The translations under genes and the position numbers were made by a program. A stretch of 64,000 nt of DNA from Pomphorhynchus laevis. Its lineage: Eukaryota; Acanthocephala; Palaeacanthocephala; Echinorhynchida; Pomphorhynchidae. The stretch's first letter is position 1. Each line of letters opens with the position of its first letter. The notes below the pieces were generated by a model. That model was not told the origin of the DNA. It ran no database searches and saw only the letters and a list, made by a program, of their open reading frames with translations. The DNA lies in the NCBI GenBank assembly GCA_012934845.2, contig WNNJ02001609.1, forward strand, positions 1 to 64,000, written 5' to 3'. Below are positions 22,301 through 31,634 of the stretch, one piece after another.

Positions 22301-24535
22301 GAATTGGCAGAAGTAGTATAATACATAATAAACAACTATATTATAATAATCCGGTTAAACGCAAACCAAGAAGTCATGGTGATAAAAGGAATAGGAAAAA
22401 TAGAGTTAAAAATATTAAAAAAGATATGTATATAAATGAACAATTAGAAATGTTAAAACAACTTTTAAGAGATAATAAGCTAAAAGATCTTTATGTAAAT
22501 ATAAGAAATTTTTCTAAAGATATCATATATTCAATAAATCAAAAATTAATTAACGACTATGATAGACTTAGTTGTATAATAGACAGTTATTGTAATACAA
22601 AATACTATAATCGTACAATAAATGTTAATAATAACAATAGAAAATATACATTAACCATAAACTTCATTAATAAATGTATAGATAACATAAATATAGCCGG
22701 ACTTTTAAATAATTCTAAAAGTAAAGAAATAATAGGGTCAGATTTAAGTAAATATATTCCTGAAATAAGGTATAAACTCCTACCACCATTAGGACGAAAA
22801 ATTTGTAATTATAATAAAGAATTAAAATCAATATGTAACGATAATATTAGAAACATAATGGAAACAGAATGCAATTGTAAAAGTCTTAGTTTTGATAAAA
22901 TAAATGAACATATATGTACCCATAATCTAGAATTAATTGAAAATTGTGAATTAAGAAAGCTGCTATCAAAAAGGGTATAAATATAGATTAAATAACAACA
23001 ACGGCAAAAATAAAATTTACAGTTCGTTATATAATAACTTAAATGATTACTTTAGTAAGCTGATTAATAGTGAAAGCTCGAATATATCTAAGATAAAAAT
23101 TTGGAAAGATTATATATTTGATAAAATTAAAAATAAAATGAAAATAACAAACAATTATAAAAGGAAAGATAAAATTAATAAAGATATGTATAAAGAACTT
23201 ACTAAATTAAAGGATAACTATATAATAACAACTATTGATAAAGCTAGTAATAACTTTGTCTTCATATGCAAAAAGCTTTATTATGATATACTAATGAAAG
23301 AGGTTAATTCTAATGATTTAAATGTAAATCCAACATATGAACGCAGTGAGTTGAGTTTTGAAACAATTATTACAAGCCACTGTTCTATAATGAATAAAAA
23401 GGGTATAAAGGTTGAATAAGATAATAAAACTATACCTATATTATATTGGAATCCAAAATTACATAAAAATCCAATAAAACCTAGGTTCATATGTAGTGCG
23501 TTTAAATGTACATTAAAACCACTTTCTGTTTATATGAATAAAATACTTAAAGTAATTAAAGCACATTTTAAAAAATATTGCAAGGTAATCGAAATTAATA
23601 CTGGTATAAAACACTATTTCAGTATTAATTCTACAAAAGAATTTTTAGAGCCGACAAACGGAATAAATTTTCAAAATATAAATACATACGATTTTAGTAC
23701 GCTTTATACAAATCTAGATTTAGTAGATATTAAAGAAGCGTTAGTAAAATTAATTAACCTTATATTCGGAAAAAGATATACATATATATGTTATAATAAT
23801 TATAACGCCTATCTAACAAAAATTAAACCATCAAATAAATATAAATATATGGATAAAATTGAATTAATAGAATCCTTAAATATTTTGATAAATCAAAATT
23901 ATTTAAAAGTAGGGACATCTATATTTAGACAAGTAAAAGGTGTTCCAATGGGTGGTAATAGTAGCCCAATTATAGCTGACTTGTTTTTAAGCTTTATAGA
24001 ATATGAATTTGTTCATAACTGTGTAAAAACTAAATCTAAACAATATAAATATATGAAATATATGTTTCGATACATTGATGATATATGTGTATTTAATTCT
24101 AATAATTTTTATTCAATTAGTAAGCACATTTATCCAGAAAGCCTTATTCTTAACAAAACCAATATTAATGATAAAGAAGGTGTATATCTAGATATGAACA
24201 TTAAATTAACATTTACTAAAACTACTATTAAATTATATCGTAAAGATGACATATTTAAATTTACAAGAAACATATTTTTGCATGAGCATTCATGCATACC
24301 ATATAATATAAAATATAATACATTAAATAATGAAATTTTAAGAATTGCAACAATATGTAATGATATTGGCTTTCTTAAAAATCATTTAAATAATTTAATA
24401 GATACATATTTTAAACTAGGTTACTATAAAAATAACATCAAGCAGAAAATAGTAAAATATATAAATCAACACAATAATATAAAGAATAAATTTAAACTCT
24501 TAAGTGGCAAATTTTTATGGATGAATAATAAATAA
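22267..24535 (+). pseudogene. PLE reverse transcriptase, frameshifted
   Basis: Open parts at 22,267-22,980, 23,138-23,419 and 23,534-24,535 belong together. The linker is asparagine- and lysine-rich. Reverse-transcriptase hallmarks are DKASNNFVFICKKLYYDIL, YDFSTLYTNLDL, VKGVPMGGNSSPIIADLFL and MFRYIDDICVF, all typical of Penelope-like elements. The catalytic YIDD box is intact at about 24,070. A stop near 22,978 and a frame change near 23,420 break it. The stop at 24,533 fits the natural C-terminus. It was probably active until fairly recently. Confidence 0.8.
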
Positions 24536-24904
24536 TATACTTTGTATTAGAATAAGATACTAGATAGTTTTATCAGAGGAAATACATCATTAGCATGTAT
24601 TTGGCCCCGCTGCTATGTTGAGTAGAGGAGTTAGGGGCCGAAACCTGATAGCATAGCAGTTCCTCCTGATGACCTCTAATTCTTATTCTGATACAACGTC
24701 TGTTATTTATTAGTCAATTCATAAAAATGACGTTTATTTTAAATTTTATTTTTTATTTTTTATTTTTTTTAACTTGATTAAAATTATAGAAAATCTAAAA
24801 ACAATTATTAATTTTATTATTTAATTATTAAATTTTGATTTAGCATTATTATGTTTTGTTTATTTTATAATTATATAACAATACGAGGACTCAGTTAGCT
24901 GATT

Positions 24905-25581
24905 CAATTGTGCTATCTTTACTAATATTATTTATTAACGACATGTTCGTTTGTTAAGTTCGATTCTAGATTATCACATAATATACAAATGGTATAGCAT
25001 TACAGTTTTGAATTATCGTCGATAATATTCAAAACCTTAATTTTCGTAAATAAAAATTTTGTTGTTTTTTACGCTTTTACTGTAAAAAACTGTTTATTTT
25101 TTAATTTGATTATCATGTTGTCCGTAATGACAAATTCATACAAATAATGTTAATAACAAAGAGAAATTGTTTATTTACATTAATTTCAAGACATCAACAT
25201 CGATACTTGAAAACACCTTTCGCATTTTTAAAAAGAAAATGTGTAAGAGCATCATTTGATATTAGACTAGAAAATTAGAATATGATAGTTTATTAAATAC
25301 AATTTAAAATATATAAAATGCAAATATTTGTAAAATCTGGATATAAATGAAGTATCGTATTGGCAACTTTAAAATTAGTGTAGATATAGTATTAACTTGT
25401 AAAAGCAAAAGCTAATGTACTTAACATCAATTTTACACATAAATAAAAGGTGTGTTTAAAAATGAATAAAAATGAAGTGTAGTAAATCCAAGTAGTCTAC
25501 TTGAATATAAACGAATTGTGTAAATTTTGTAAAATGAACGAAAGAAAATGCAATCAACAATAGAGCATGGTCCAATAAAAC
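24905..25581 (-). repeat. 5S rDNA downstream spacer (copy 2, right part)
   Basis: It runs on the minus strand from the 5S 3' end at 25,582 to the PLE target duplication. It matches 228-880 as an inverted repeat, and its 24,915-25,035 end matches 30,640-30,765. With 20,641-21,411 it makes a spacer of about 1.45 kb between two 5S genes, giving a unit of about 1.57 kb. No coding is seen. Confidence 0.7.
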
Positions 25582-25606
25582 AGCCATCAACACCCAGTAT
25601 TCCCAG
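25582..25606 (-). rRNA. 5S rRNA gene 1, 3' part (nt 106-119) plus target duplication
   Basis: On the minus strand, ctgggaatact (25,606-25,596) repeats 5S nt 95-105, and gggtgttgatggct (25,595-25,582) supplies nt 106-119. With nt 1-105 at 29,858-29,754 the total is 119 nt, the normal 5S length. A T-rich run follows after one G. The last bases gatggc are complementary to the first bases gccatc, so helix I can form between the two exon-like halves. Confidence 0.85.
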
Positions 25607-25827
25607 AAAATATGTTTATTAAGCAAAAAAGCGTAAATAGGATTACAAAGCCATGATAAAATAATACAACTGTCAGAAAAAATGTAATTAAGAAAGAAAA
25701 AAATATAGTAAACACAACAACAGAGCTGGTTAATCTATGTTTAAACATGTTGTTTTCGTTACATTTGATCTCGATTTCTTTAATATCATTGTTGATCAAT
25801 TTCTACCCGGGTAGTTTTTATTTTTAA

Positions 25828-28263
25828 TTACGGTAGGCAAATAATGCGTCCAATGAAAATATCTGTTACTTTCATTAGAAGTTTGTTGCTGTCTATCCTG
25901 TGTTTTTCCATAAAGTGTACGAATTTGTCATAGAATCGTTCTCTGTCTTCTGGAGGTCTAATTCCTCCGAAGAAGAAGCCTGATATGGCAAAAGTTTTAA
26001 ATATATTTTCTTGTATACATTTGTTAAGACCTATATCTCTGCCTCTTCTGTAGAATTTGATCCCAGTTTTTAGTAGCTTGCCGAACTTTGCGAGATCGAA
26101 TCTTGGTTTCAAGGTAGGTGTAAAGGTGCTTCCTAGAAGTTTAAGAGTTTTAGTCCATGGTAGATTACTTAGAAGGGCTTTGCATTTCTTATTCGTGTGG
26201 TATCTTCTACCTCCACCTCCAAAAAATAGTAGTTTCGTCTTAGCTATGTTTATTGTTAGCCCGAGACCTTTTAGTTTCAGGTCAATGTTTCCTAGAACGG
26301 TTCTAATTCTATTAGTGAATTTGATTAGAGATTTACCGCAAACAAAAACTAACGAAATATCATCAGCATATTGTGTGACTGTTGTCTTCTCATCTTTTAT
26401 ACCCCTTAAGATATCCTTGGTGGCGATCATGAATAATATTGGGCTTAAGGGGGATCCTTGGGGTAACCCCTTGATCAGATGATAGCAGCTATCAGAGTCA
26501 AAGTCGTTTATTCTGAAACGTTTCTGGTATATGGTTGTTAATAATCGTTTTAATAAACATGTAGGTATCCCATCTTTAATCATCTGTTTCCATACAGGTA
26601 CCATATTAATTGAATCGAAGGCAGATTCTATGTCGAGAGACATGATTAGTTTATATTTTTCATGTTCTCCCTCTTTCCGGATTATTTTGTTTTGTAATTC
26701 TCTAATTGCCGTATGAACTGAGAATTTCTTTCGGAATCCGCATATCCAGTCATGAAGAAATCCGGCACGTTCGTACCAGCTGCACAATCTTTTGGCAAGG
26801 GCTCTTTCATATATGTTTATAAGCTGATTGGAAAGAGTGATAGGCCTGATGTCTTTGGCGCATGAGATAGATTTCTTCTTACCTTTGGGTATAAAAATCA
26901 TTTTACCTATGGCGAGATCTTCCCATTGGTGCGTACTTCTGTTAATTAGGAATTTGCCTAGTTTAATTCTGTTTCCTATATGCAGAAGCTTTAAACAAGC
27001 AGCGGATGGTGAATCATCGTTAGTCGACAGCTTTGATAGTCGAGGCCATGCGTAGGCGATGTCGAGTTTATTTAATTCGAAGTCTTCCCCGCTCGTTGCC
27101 AATCCCATCAGCAGAGATTGCCTGGCTGATGAAGATGAAGTTCGGGCGTTCTGGAGATGTTTATCTTTAACTAATTTAAAGACTTTGTCTCTTCCATCTG
27201 TTTGTATCCATTTCTGGGCTTTATATATCCATGACTTTTTGGTGCCACTTCGGACAATTGACCACCATTGCTTTGAGTACGATTTCGCTTCTCTTATTAG
27301 TTTTTTCTGCTGCGCTTTCAATTGTAGGTATTTGGCTTCCCAGTAATTTGTGTTCAAAGTTTTCATAAGTTCACGATCGTCCGTTAAAACGGCCTTTAAA
27401 TATGCTTTTTTAATTTTAGCGAGCATCGGACAGAAGTAAGAATGTTTTTGATTAATAGATTGGAAAAGAAAATTATTCGCACATTTGGTTATTAAGGTGT
27501 TCACATCAGGGATGGTTTTTTCCATGTTTGCCATGTTCAAGTCTAGATAGGAGGAAATTTCATGATTGAATCTGTAGATATTTAATATCGTTGGCTTGAA
27601 ACATTTAATTCCTATTCCTTTTGAGTATTTCCAAGCGATTATGGTGTGGTAAATATCATTGCAATCAGATGGATTTGTTTGTTTTATACATGTGAGATCT
27701 AGTTCTGGCCTTATGATGGCGAAGTCGATATTTGAGTGTAGGTTGCGAGAGCAATACCAATAGGTAGACAGATTAGGGGCTATGTGCTTGTAAATTTTTA
27801 GGTGGAAACTCTTAAAAGTATTCGCGTTATTATCGTTCCAGTCACCCACAATCAAGCTAACTCCAGATTCATGAAGCCACCAGATCAAGTTCTTAATATT
27901 TTGTTTGTGTTGTTTAGACCAACCGCTTTTCCCGGATTTGTTTGTCGGTCTGATATATATGTTGCTTATAAGCAGTGGGTTTCCATTGTAGATAATTTTA
28001 AATATCTGTAGGGAAAACTCATTGCAAGATTCTTGATAAATGAGTTTCGGGTAAAGTTTAGAGCGTATTATAGAGAGTAGGTTTAAATGACTGTATGGGG
28101 AGTTACACAAATGAAAAAATTCGTTACTTGCAAATTGTCTCTGCAGGCTTGATGAAACCCATCCAAGCTCCTCCTGCAGTAGCATAACATCGCAGTTTGA
28201 CATATTATTTGCATTGTTCCAGAGGTTTTTTATAGACGCGCAGTTCCATTGGCAAATGATCAT
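25828..28263 (-). CDS. LINE A ORF2: APE endonuclease and reverse transcriptase, 811 aa, intact
   Basis: The frame is open from MIICQWNCASIKNL to GRIICLP. Residues 1 to about 215 form an APE-type endonuclease: QWNC, VMLLQEE, SNIYIRPTNKSG, LIVGDWNDNN and NDIYHTIIAW. The reverse transcriptase covers about 440-700, with MIFIPKGKKKSI, MSLDIESAFDSIN near 540, GLPQGSPLSPILFMIAT near 600 and QYADD near 630. No RNase H and no C-terminal CCHC finger are seen, though R1 elements usually have the latter. The endonuclease would be the part expected to choose the 5S site. The start at 28,263 lies inside the end of ORF1. Whether it is active cannot be told from sequence. Confidence 0.85.
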   Translation of the reverse strand: MIICQWNCASIKNLWNNANNMSNCDVMLLQEELGWVSSSLQRQFASNEFFHLCNSPYSHLNLLSIIRSKLYPKLIYQESCNEFSLQIFKIIYNGNPLLISNIYIRPTNKSGKSGWSKQHKQNIKNLIWWLHESGVSLIVGDWNDNNANTFKSFHLKIYKHIAPNLSTYWYCSRNLHSNIDFAIIRPELDLTCIKQTNPSDCNDIYHTIIAWKYSKGIGIKCFKPTILNIYRFNHEISSYLDLNMANMEKTIPDVNTLITKCANNFLFQSINQKHSYFCPMLAKIKKAYLKAVLTDDRELMKTLNTNYWEAKYLQLKAQQKKLIREAKSYSKQWWSIVRSGTKKSWIYKAQKWIQTDGRDKVFKLVKDKHLQNARTSSSSARQSLLMGLATSGEDFELNKLDIAYAWPRLSKLSTNDDSPSAACLKLLHIGNRIKLGKFLINRSTHQWEDLAIGKMIFIPKGKKKSISCAKDIRPITLSNQLINIYERALAKRLCSWYERAGFLHDWICGFRKKFSVHTAIRELQNKIIRKEGEHEKYKLIMSLDIESAFDSINMVPVWKQMIKDGIPTCLLKRLLTTIYQKRFRINDFDSDSCYHLIKGLPQGSPLSPILFMIATKDILRGIKDEKTTVTQYADDISLVFVCGKSLIKFTNRIRTVLGNIDLKLKGLGLTINIAKTKLLFFGGGGRRYHTNKKCKALLSNLPWTKTLKLLGSTFTPTLKPRFDLAKFGKLLKTGIKFYRRGRDIGLNKCIQENIFKTFAISGFFFGGIRPPEDRERFYDKFVHFMEKHRIDSNKLLMKVTDIFIGRIICLP

Positions 28264-29416
28264 TATTAAATATGTTTATTTTTGTTTGTTTTCTTTTTTT
28301 ATTGGTGTGTTTCCCTGTTTTTATAGAAAACTCGCTATCTTGGCCTTCTGAAGAACACATTTCCATTTCCGATTCATTCATTTCTTCCAAATCGTTAATG
28401 GCTTTCGATATGGTATCGTCAGTATTATCGTTTATTGTAAGTTTATTACAGAGCCCGGTTACTGTTCCGGATCTTAGTTGTTTACCGAATTTTGGCTTAT
28501 CGAGTAGGTTCACTCTTTCTTTGAGATTATATATCTCTTTAATAAGGCTTGCTTTTTCCTTGTTCATATCATCTATTATCTTTTTTAGAGATGTAACTTG
28601 ATCTTGGAGGTGTTTGACTGTCATAATAGTTTTGTTAGGAGGAATATCAGTACTTGATATGTTGATCGTTGTAGAAGGGACATTTTGTCCTTTCTTGCAC
28701 CAAACCAAATAATCTGAGAAGGATTGGCATCTTCTGTCGTAAGCTTTGTGGTTGGAATTTCCACAGTTAGCGCAACATTTTTTATTTTTGTTCGTGCAAA
28801 TCCGTGAATCGTGATTACCTCCGCAATGTACACATTTAGTCTCCTTGGCGCAGTTCGTTGACCAGTGTCCCCATTGTTGACATTTGTAACATTGGAGAAA
28901 ATGAAACCGTCTAGCTCCGAGTCTCTTGCGATGAATTCAATAAGCATATAATCAAATATTTGTTTTTTGCTGCATAGGAAATTTTTTTGTATCGATCCTT
29001 GCTGATAACAAGGCTGCATTAGATGGTCTATTGTTTTTATCTTTAAATGTCGTAATTTTCTCGCAGTTAAATATAGACTGAAATCGATCCCAGTCATCCC
29101 TCTCCATGTCCGGGGGAAGGTTTCTAACGATGAAGTTAACATGTGGACTTACGTTTCTAATCGTAATATCAAATTTCTTCATTGTATCGTTATCTCTAAC
29201 AAACTGCTGAAAATCAGAGCTACCTGATTCGTCCGCAAAAGCTATTTTAGCTCTCGTACCTAGATATGAGAATTGTACCAATCCGTTGTTTATTGAAGAG
29301 CTCGATTTATATGATTTAAACCAAGATATCATAATGTCATACCATAAAATTTTCCTGGAAATTGTAGTTTTCCAAGAGAGTAGAAGCACGTTTCTGTGAG
29401 CTTTGATAGGCATCAT
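28205..29416 (-). pseudogene. LINE A ORF1: RRM-like and CCHC nucleic-acid-binding protein, two frameshifts
   Basis: About 400 codons. The first part reads LGTRAKIAFADES and VNFIVRNLPPDMERDDWDRF, an RRM-like region. A frameshift in an A-run near 28,965 and another near 28,905 precede the zinc knuckles CYKCQQWGHWSTNC, CVHCGGNHDSRIC and CANCGNSNHKAYDRRC. A probable coiled coil follows (HLQDQVTSLKKIIDDMNKEK...NLKERVNLLD), then an acidic and basic tail ending PLEQCK. By family it packages the element RNA. The stop falls 59 bp inside ORF2. Confidence 0.8.
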
Positions 29417-29727
29417 TTTATAGTTATGTGTTGTTTTATTTTTAATTGTAAATAATATTTAATCACTTACCTTTAATGCTTTGAATATTGGAACTGATCA
29501 GTGTCAACTGGAATGATCCGCTTGGGTAAATTATTTTTAGGCTAGCTCAGTAGGTTGAATGCTGCAAATTGTGTTGCTAGCACACAGGCTTGAAGTCAGC
29601 AGTAGCTTGATATTTTCGGCTAGAATTCCAATAGTCGTTGTGTATTCACTTATTCTGCTTGAATCTTTGTGCGTACTGGCAGGAACAATTTTAAGTGCTT
29701 ACTGGCAGGAACAGAAAAAAATTTTTG

Positions 29728-29764
29728 AGTATTCCCAGAAAATATTATTTATGAGTATTCCCAG
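29728..29764 (-). repeat. Two target-site duplications around a 15-bp LINE A tail
   Basis: On the minus strand the 11-base motif ctgggaatact occurs at 29,764-29,754 and again at 29,738-29,728. The 15 bases between them (cataaataatatttt) match 14 of the 15 last bases of the LINE A tail at 188-202. I read this as an earlier, almost completely 5'-truncated LINE A insertion at the same site, followed by the full-length insertion. Confidence 0.65.
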
Positions 29765-29858
29765 GCGGTCACCCATCCAAGTACTAACTAGGCTCGATGC
29801 TGCTTAACTTCGGTGATCGAACGAGAACCGGTGCATTCAGCATGATATGGCCGATGGC
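29754..29858 (-). rRNA. 5S rRNA gene 1, nt 1-105, interrupted by LINE A
   Basis: On the minus strand it starts gccatcggccatatcatgct and carries recognisable 5S landmarks: caccggttctcg, cgatcaccgaagttaagcag (A box at about nt 51-62), gttagtacttggatgggtga (C box at about nt 81-95) and cctgggaatact. The remaining 14 nt are at 25,582. The internal promoter is intact, but the LINE after nt 105 would prevent a normal 5S transcript. Confidence 0.85.
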
Positions 29859-30765
29859 GTTGTAAGAATTTATATTACAATATTGATATTTACAGCTTGT
29901 TTCTAAATTTTTTGATTTGTTATTTACACCGCAAAATTCACAACTGAACCAATTTTTACGCTTTTGCGATTTGTTTTGTATATTTTTAAATTTTCTTTGT
30001 ATTACAAGCCGCATTTGCCATTTGACATATAATTCCGGTTTTCATCCTTATTATCAAATTTAACAATTGCTTTTTTATATATGAACGTTCACGTACTCTA
30101 TTGTTTCCAAAACCACGCTATCATCTCAACATTTTGATTTTTTTTTCATTTTTACACGATATATACATTGTTTTTAATCAGTGATCGTTTTAAATATATT
30201 TTTCAAGCTTTATTTATAATTTCGTTTAAAAATATTTTGTATTCTTAATCAGAATACGCAAATTCTAGATATTTTGCTTCGTGGAACGTTCTTCACTCGT
30301 TCAAGATTTTACATGACCACGAACGAGTTAAAATCTTAATACAAGTCGTTGGAAAACTATTACGCCTCAAAAATCGTTTATACAAAATGTGAATGAAATG
30401 TTCTTTCAATATTTGTTTAATGATATTACATGTTATTAAATATAATTCTTTGAATCATTGCTATAATAATTTTAGCAAAAAGTCATGAAGATTTTTTTGA
30501 TTATTTAGAATTTCGGATAACTTTTTTCGTATTCTTATAAAGATATATACTCACAAATTTGTAAATGCTCGAAAGCATTTGTTGAATGTAATACAAAACA
30601 GGTCAAACTCATAATATTCTAACCAATTGCCTACCTTTACTAATATTATTTATTAACGACATGTTCGTTTGTTAAGCTCGATTCGAGATTATCACATAAT
30701 AAACGAATGGTATAGCATTACAGTTTTGAATCATCGTCGATTCTTTTTAAAACCTTAATTTGTAT
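29859..30765 (-). repeat. 5S rDNA spacer upstream of 5S gene 1 (copy 3)
   Basis: It matches 20,641-21,411, and its outer part 30,640-30,765 matches 24,915-25,035. It holds the empty site caattg (30,624-30,629) for the PLE. The 5S array similarity stops at about 30,765, where another repeat begins. Confidence 0.7.
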
Positions 30766-31212
30766 CGTCTAGTTCTCCTATGCATCCAGCAGTAGGAGGG
30801 AACTTTCACTAATAAGTCATAGTGACGATGAATCCACATTTGTCATTTTTTCGCGTCGGGCATACATGATTACTAAAAAATTCACACGGAATGGTATTAT
30901 CATTTGAGATTAGAAGTAAGCCGATATTAAGATACCTTGCGATGGCATCTGCTAGTGCTTGTGCTAATGATCCAATTTGGTGAAGCTATTGTAGTGCTAA
31001 TTCAGCACTCTAGATGATGTTACTAGAGATTTTCTAGTACATCATGCACTTGAATTATTAGTTGATTGCAGTCTGCTAGTCCTCTGCATCCAGCAGTGGG
31101 AGGGAACTGACACTGATGAGTCATAGTGATGACGAAACGGCATTCGTCATTCTTTCGCTTCGGCTTATATGATTACTAAAAAATTCACTTGGATTGGTAT
31201 CATCATTCGAGT
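30766..31212. repeat. Tandem repeat (about 304-bp period) with a hammerhead-like motif
   Basis: Two copies of a roughly 140-bp block start near 30,767 and 31,073; each begins around gcatccagcagt and shares gattactaaaaaattcac. The second copy has ctgatga (31,113-31,119), a perfect 5-bp helix (gtcat/atgac), gaaac (31,134-31,138) and acg/cgt closing before c. That is the order of a type I hammerhead core. The first copy has lost key bases. Stem I is poor, so activity is doubtful. Confidence 0.5.
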
Positions 31213-31518
31213 GTAATATATTTAATTGTGTAAAATACTACGAAGAAGAAATTAAGATATCAATTGCTACTTCTGACTTAGCAGAAGAATACATGAAATT
31301 GTTTAATGTCTCTTTTTCTAAGATGGATATTATTTCACACAAACATATTTTGGCGACGTTTTAAATTAACAATTTTCCTCGGTTCCTTTCTAAGACATTG
31401 ATTTGCTGGAAAGTATTTTAAAGATTACAGCCTTGCAATTTATAATTGGGAAAAAAGTTTCCCTATTCCAGTTGCTTTCTGTAATACACCGATTGACGTC
31501 GCTCAGATCCTGACTCTG
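31213..31518 (+). pseudogene. LINE B-like ORF1 fragment (duplicate)
   Basis: It is almost identical to 7,811-8,105 and encodes the same EEEIKISIATSDLAEEYMKL stretch, with stops further on. It ends abruptly at a hairpin containing gattcacatgtatgtgaatc (about 31,513-31,548). Confidence 0.6.
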
Positions 31519-31634
31519 GATTCACATGTATGTGAATCCAGAGTCGATAGAGTGAATCCAATGGGCGATAAACACGCTAAAAGATAACAACGGAATAACG
31601 TTTTTCTTAAAAATTTCATATTTCGAGTATTAAT

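Larger units (their letters stand above)
21406..24910 (+). mobile_element. Penelope-like element with N-terminal GIY-YIG (Naiad-type), 6-bp target duplication
   Basis: The element spans 21,412-24,904 and is flanked by caattg at 21,406-21,411 and 24,905-24,910. The uninterrupted site is seen at 30,624-30,629 in the other spacer copy. The order of domains is a cysteine-rich stretch and GIY-YIG endonuclease, then reverse transcriptase; most Penelope-like elements have the reverse. That permuted order is known for the Naiad/Chlamys group. Non-coding ends at 21,412-21,815 and 24,540-24,904 recur at 39,640-40,240, 1,602-1,782 and 62,815-62,965. The coding region is broken by several frameshifts. 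Confidence 0.85.
25607..29727 (-). mobile_element. LINE A, full-length-looking copy inserted in a 5S rRNA gene
   Basis: This 4.1-kb R1/I-like LINE lies between 5S nt 105 and nt 106, flanked by the 11-bp duplication ctgggaatact (29,728-29,738 and 25,596-25,606). Its layout on the minus strand is 5' UTR 29,727-29,417, ORF1 29,416-28,205, ORF2 28,263-25,828 and 3' UTR 25,827-25,607 without poly(A). The 5' UTR has two copies of an 18-base motif containing ttcctgccagta. ORF1 and ORF2 overlap by 59 bp in different frames. ORF2 is unbroken; ORF1 has two frameshifts. It is the best copy of the family here. Confidence 0.85.

Noticed and set aside
24600-24690. gaaac and ctgatga with a ggcccc/ggggcc stem near the PLE 3' end, as a possible hammerhead
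   Set aside because: The order of core elements is circularly permuted and the helices do not abut the core. The diverged copy at 62,815 does not keep the core bases.
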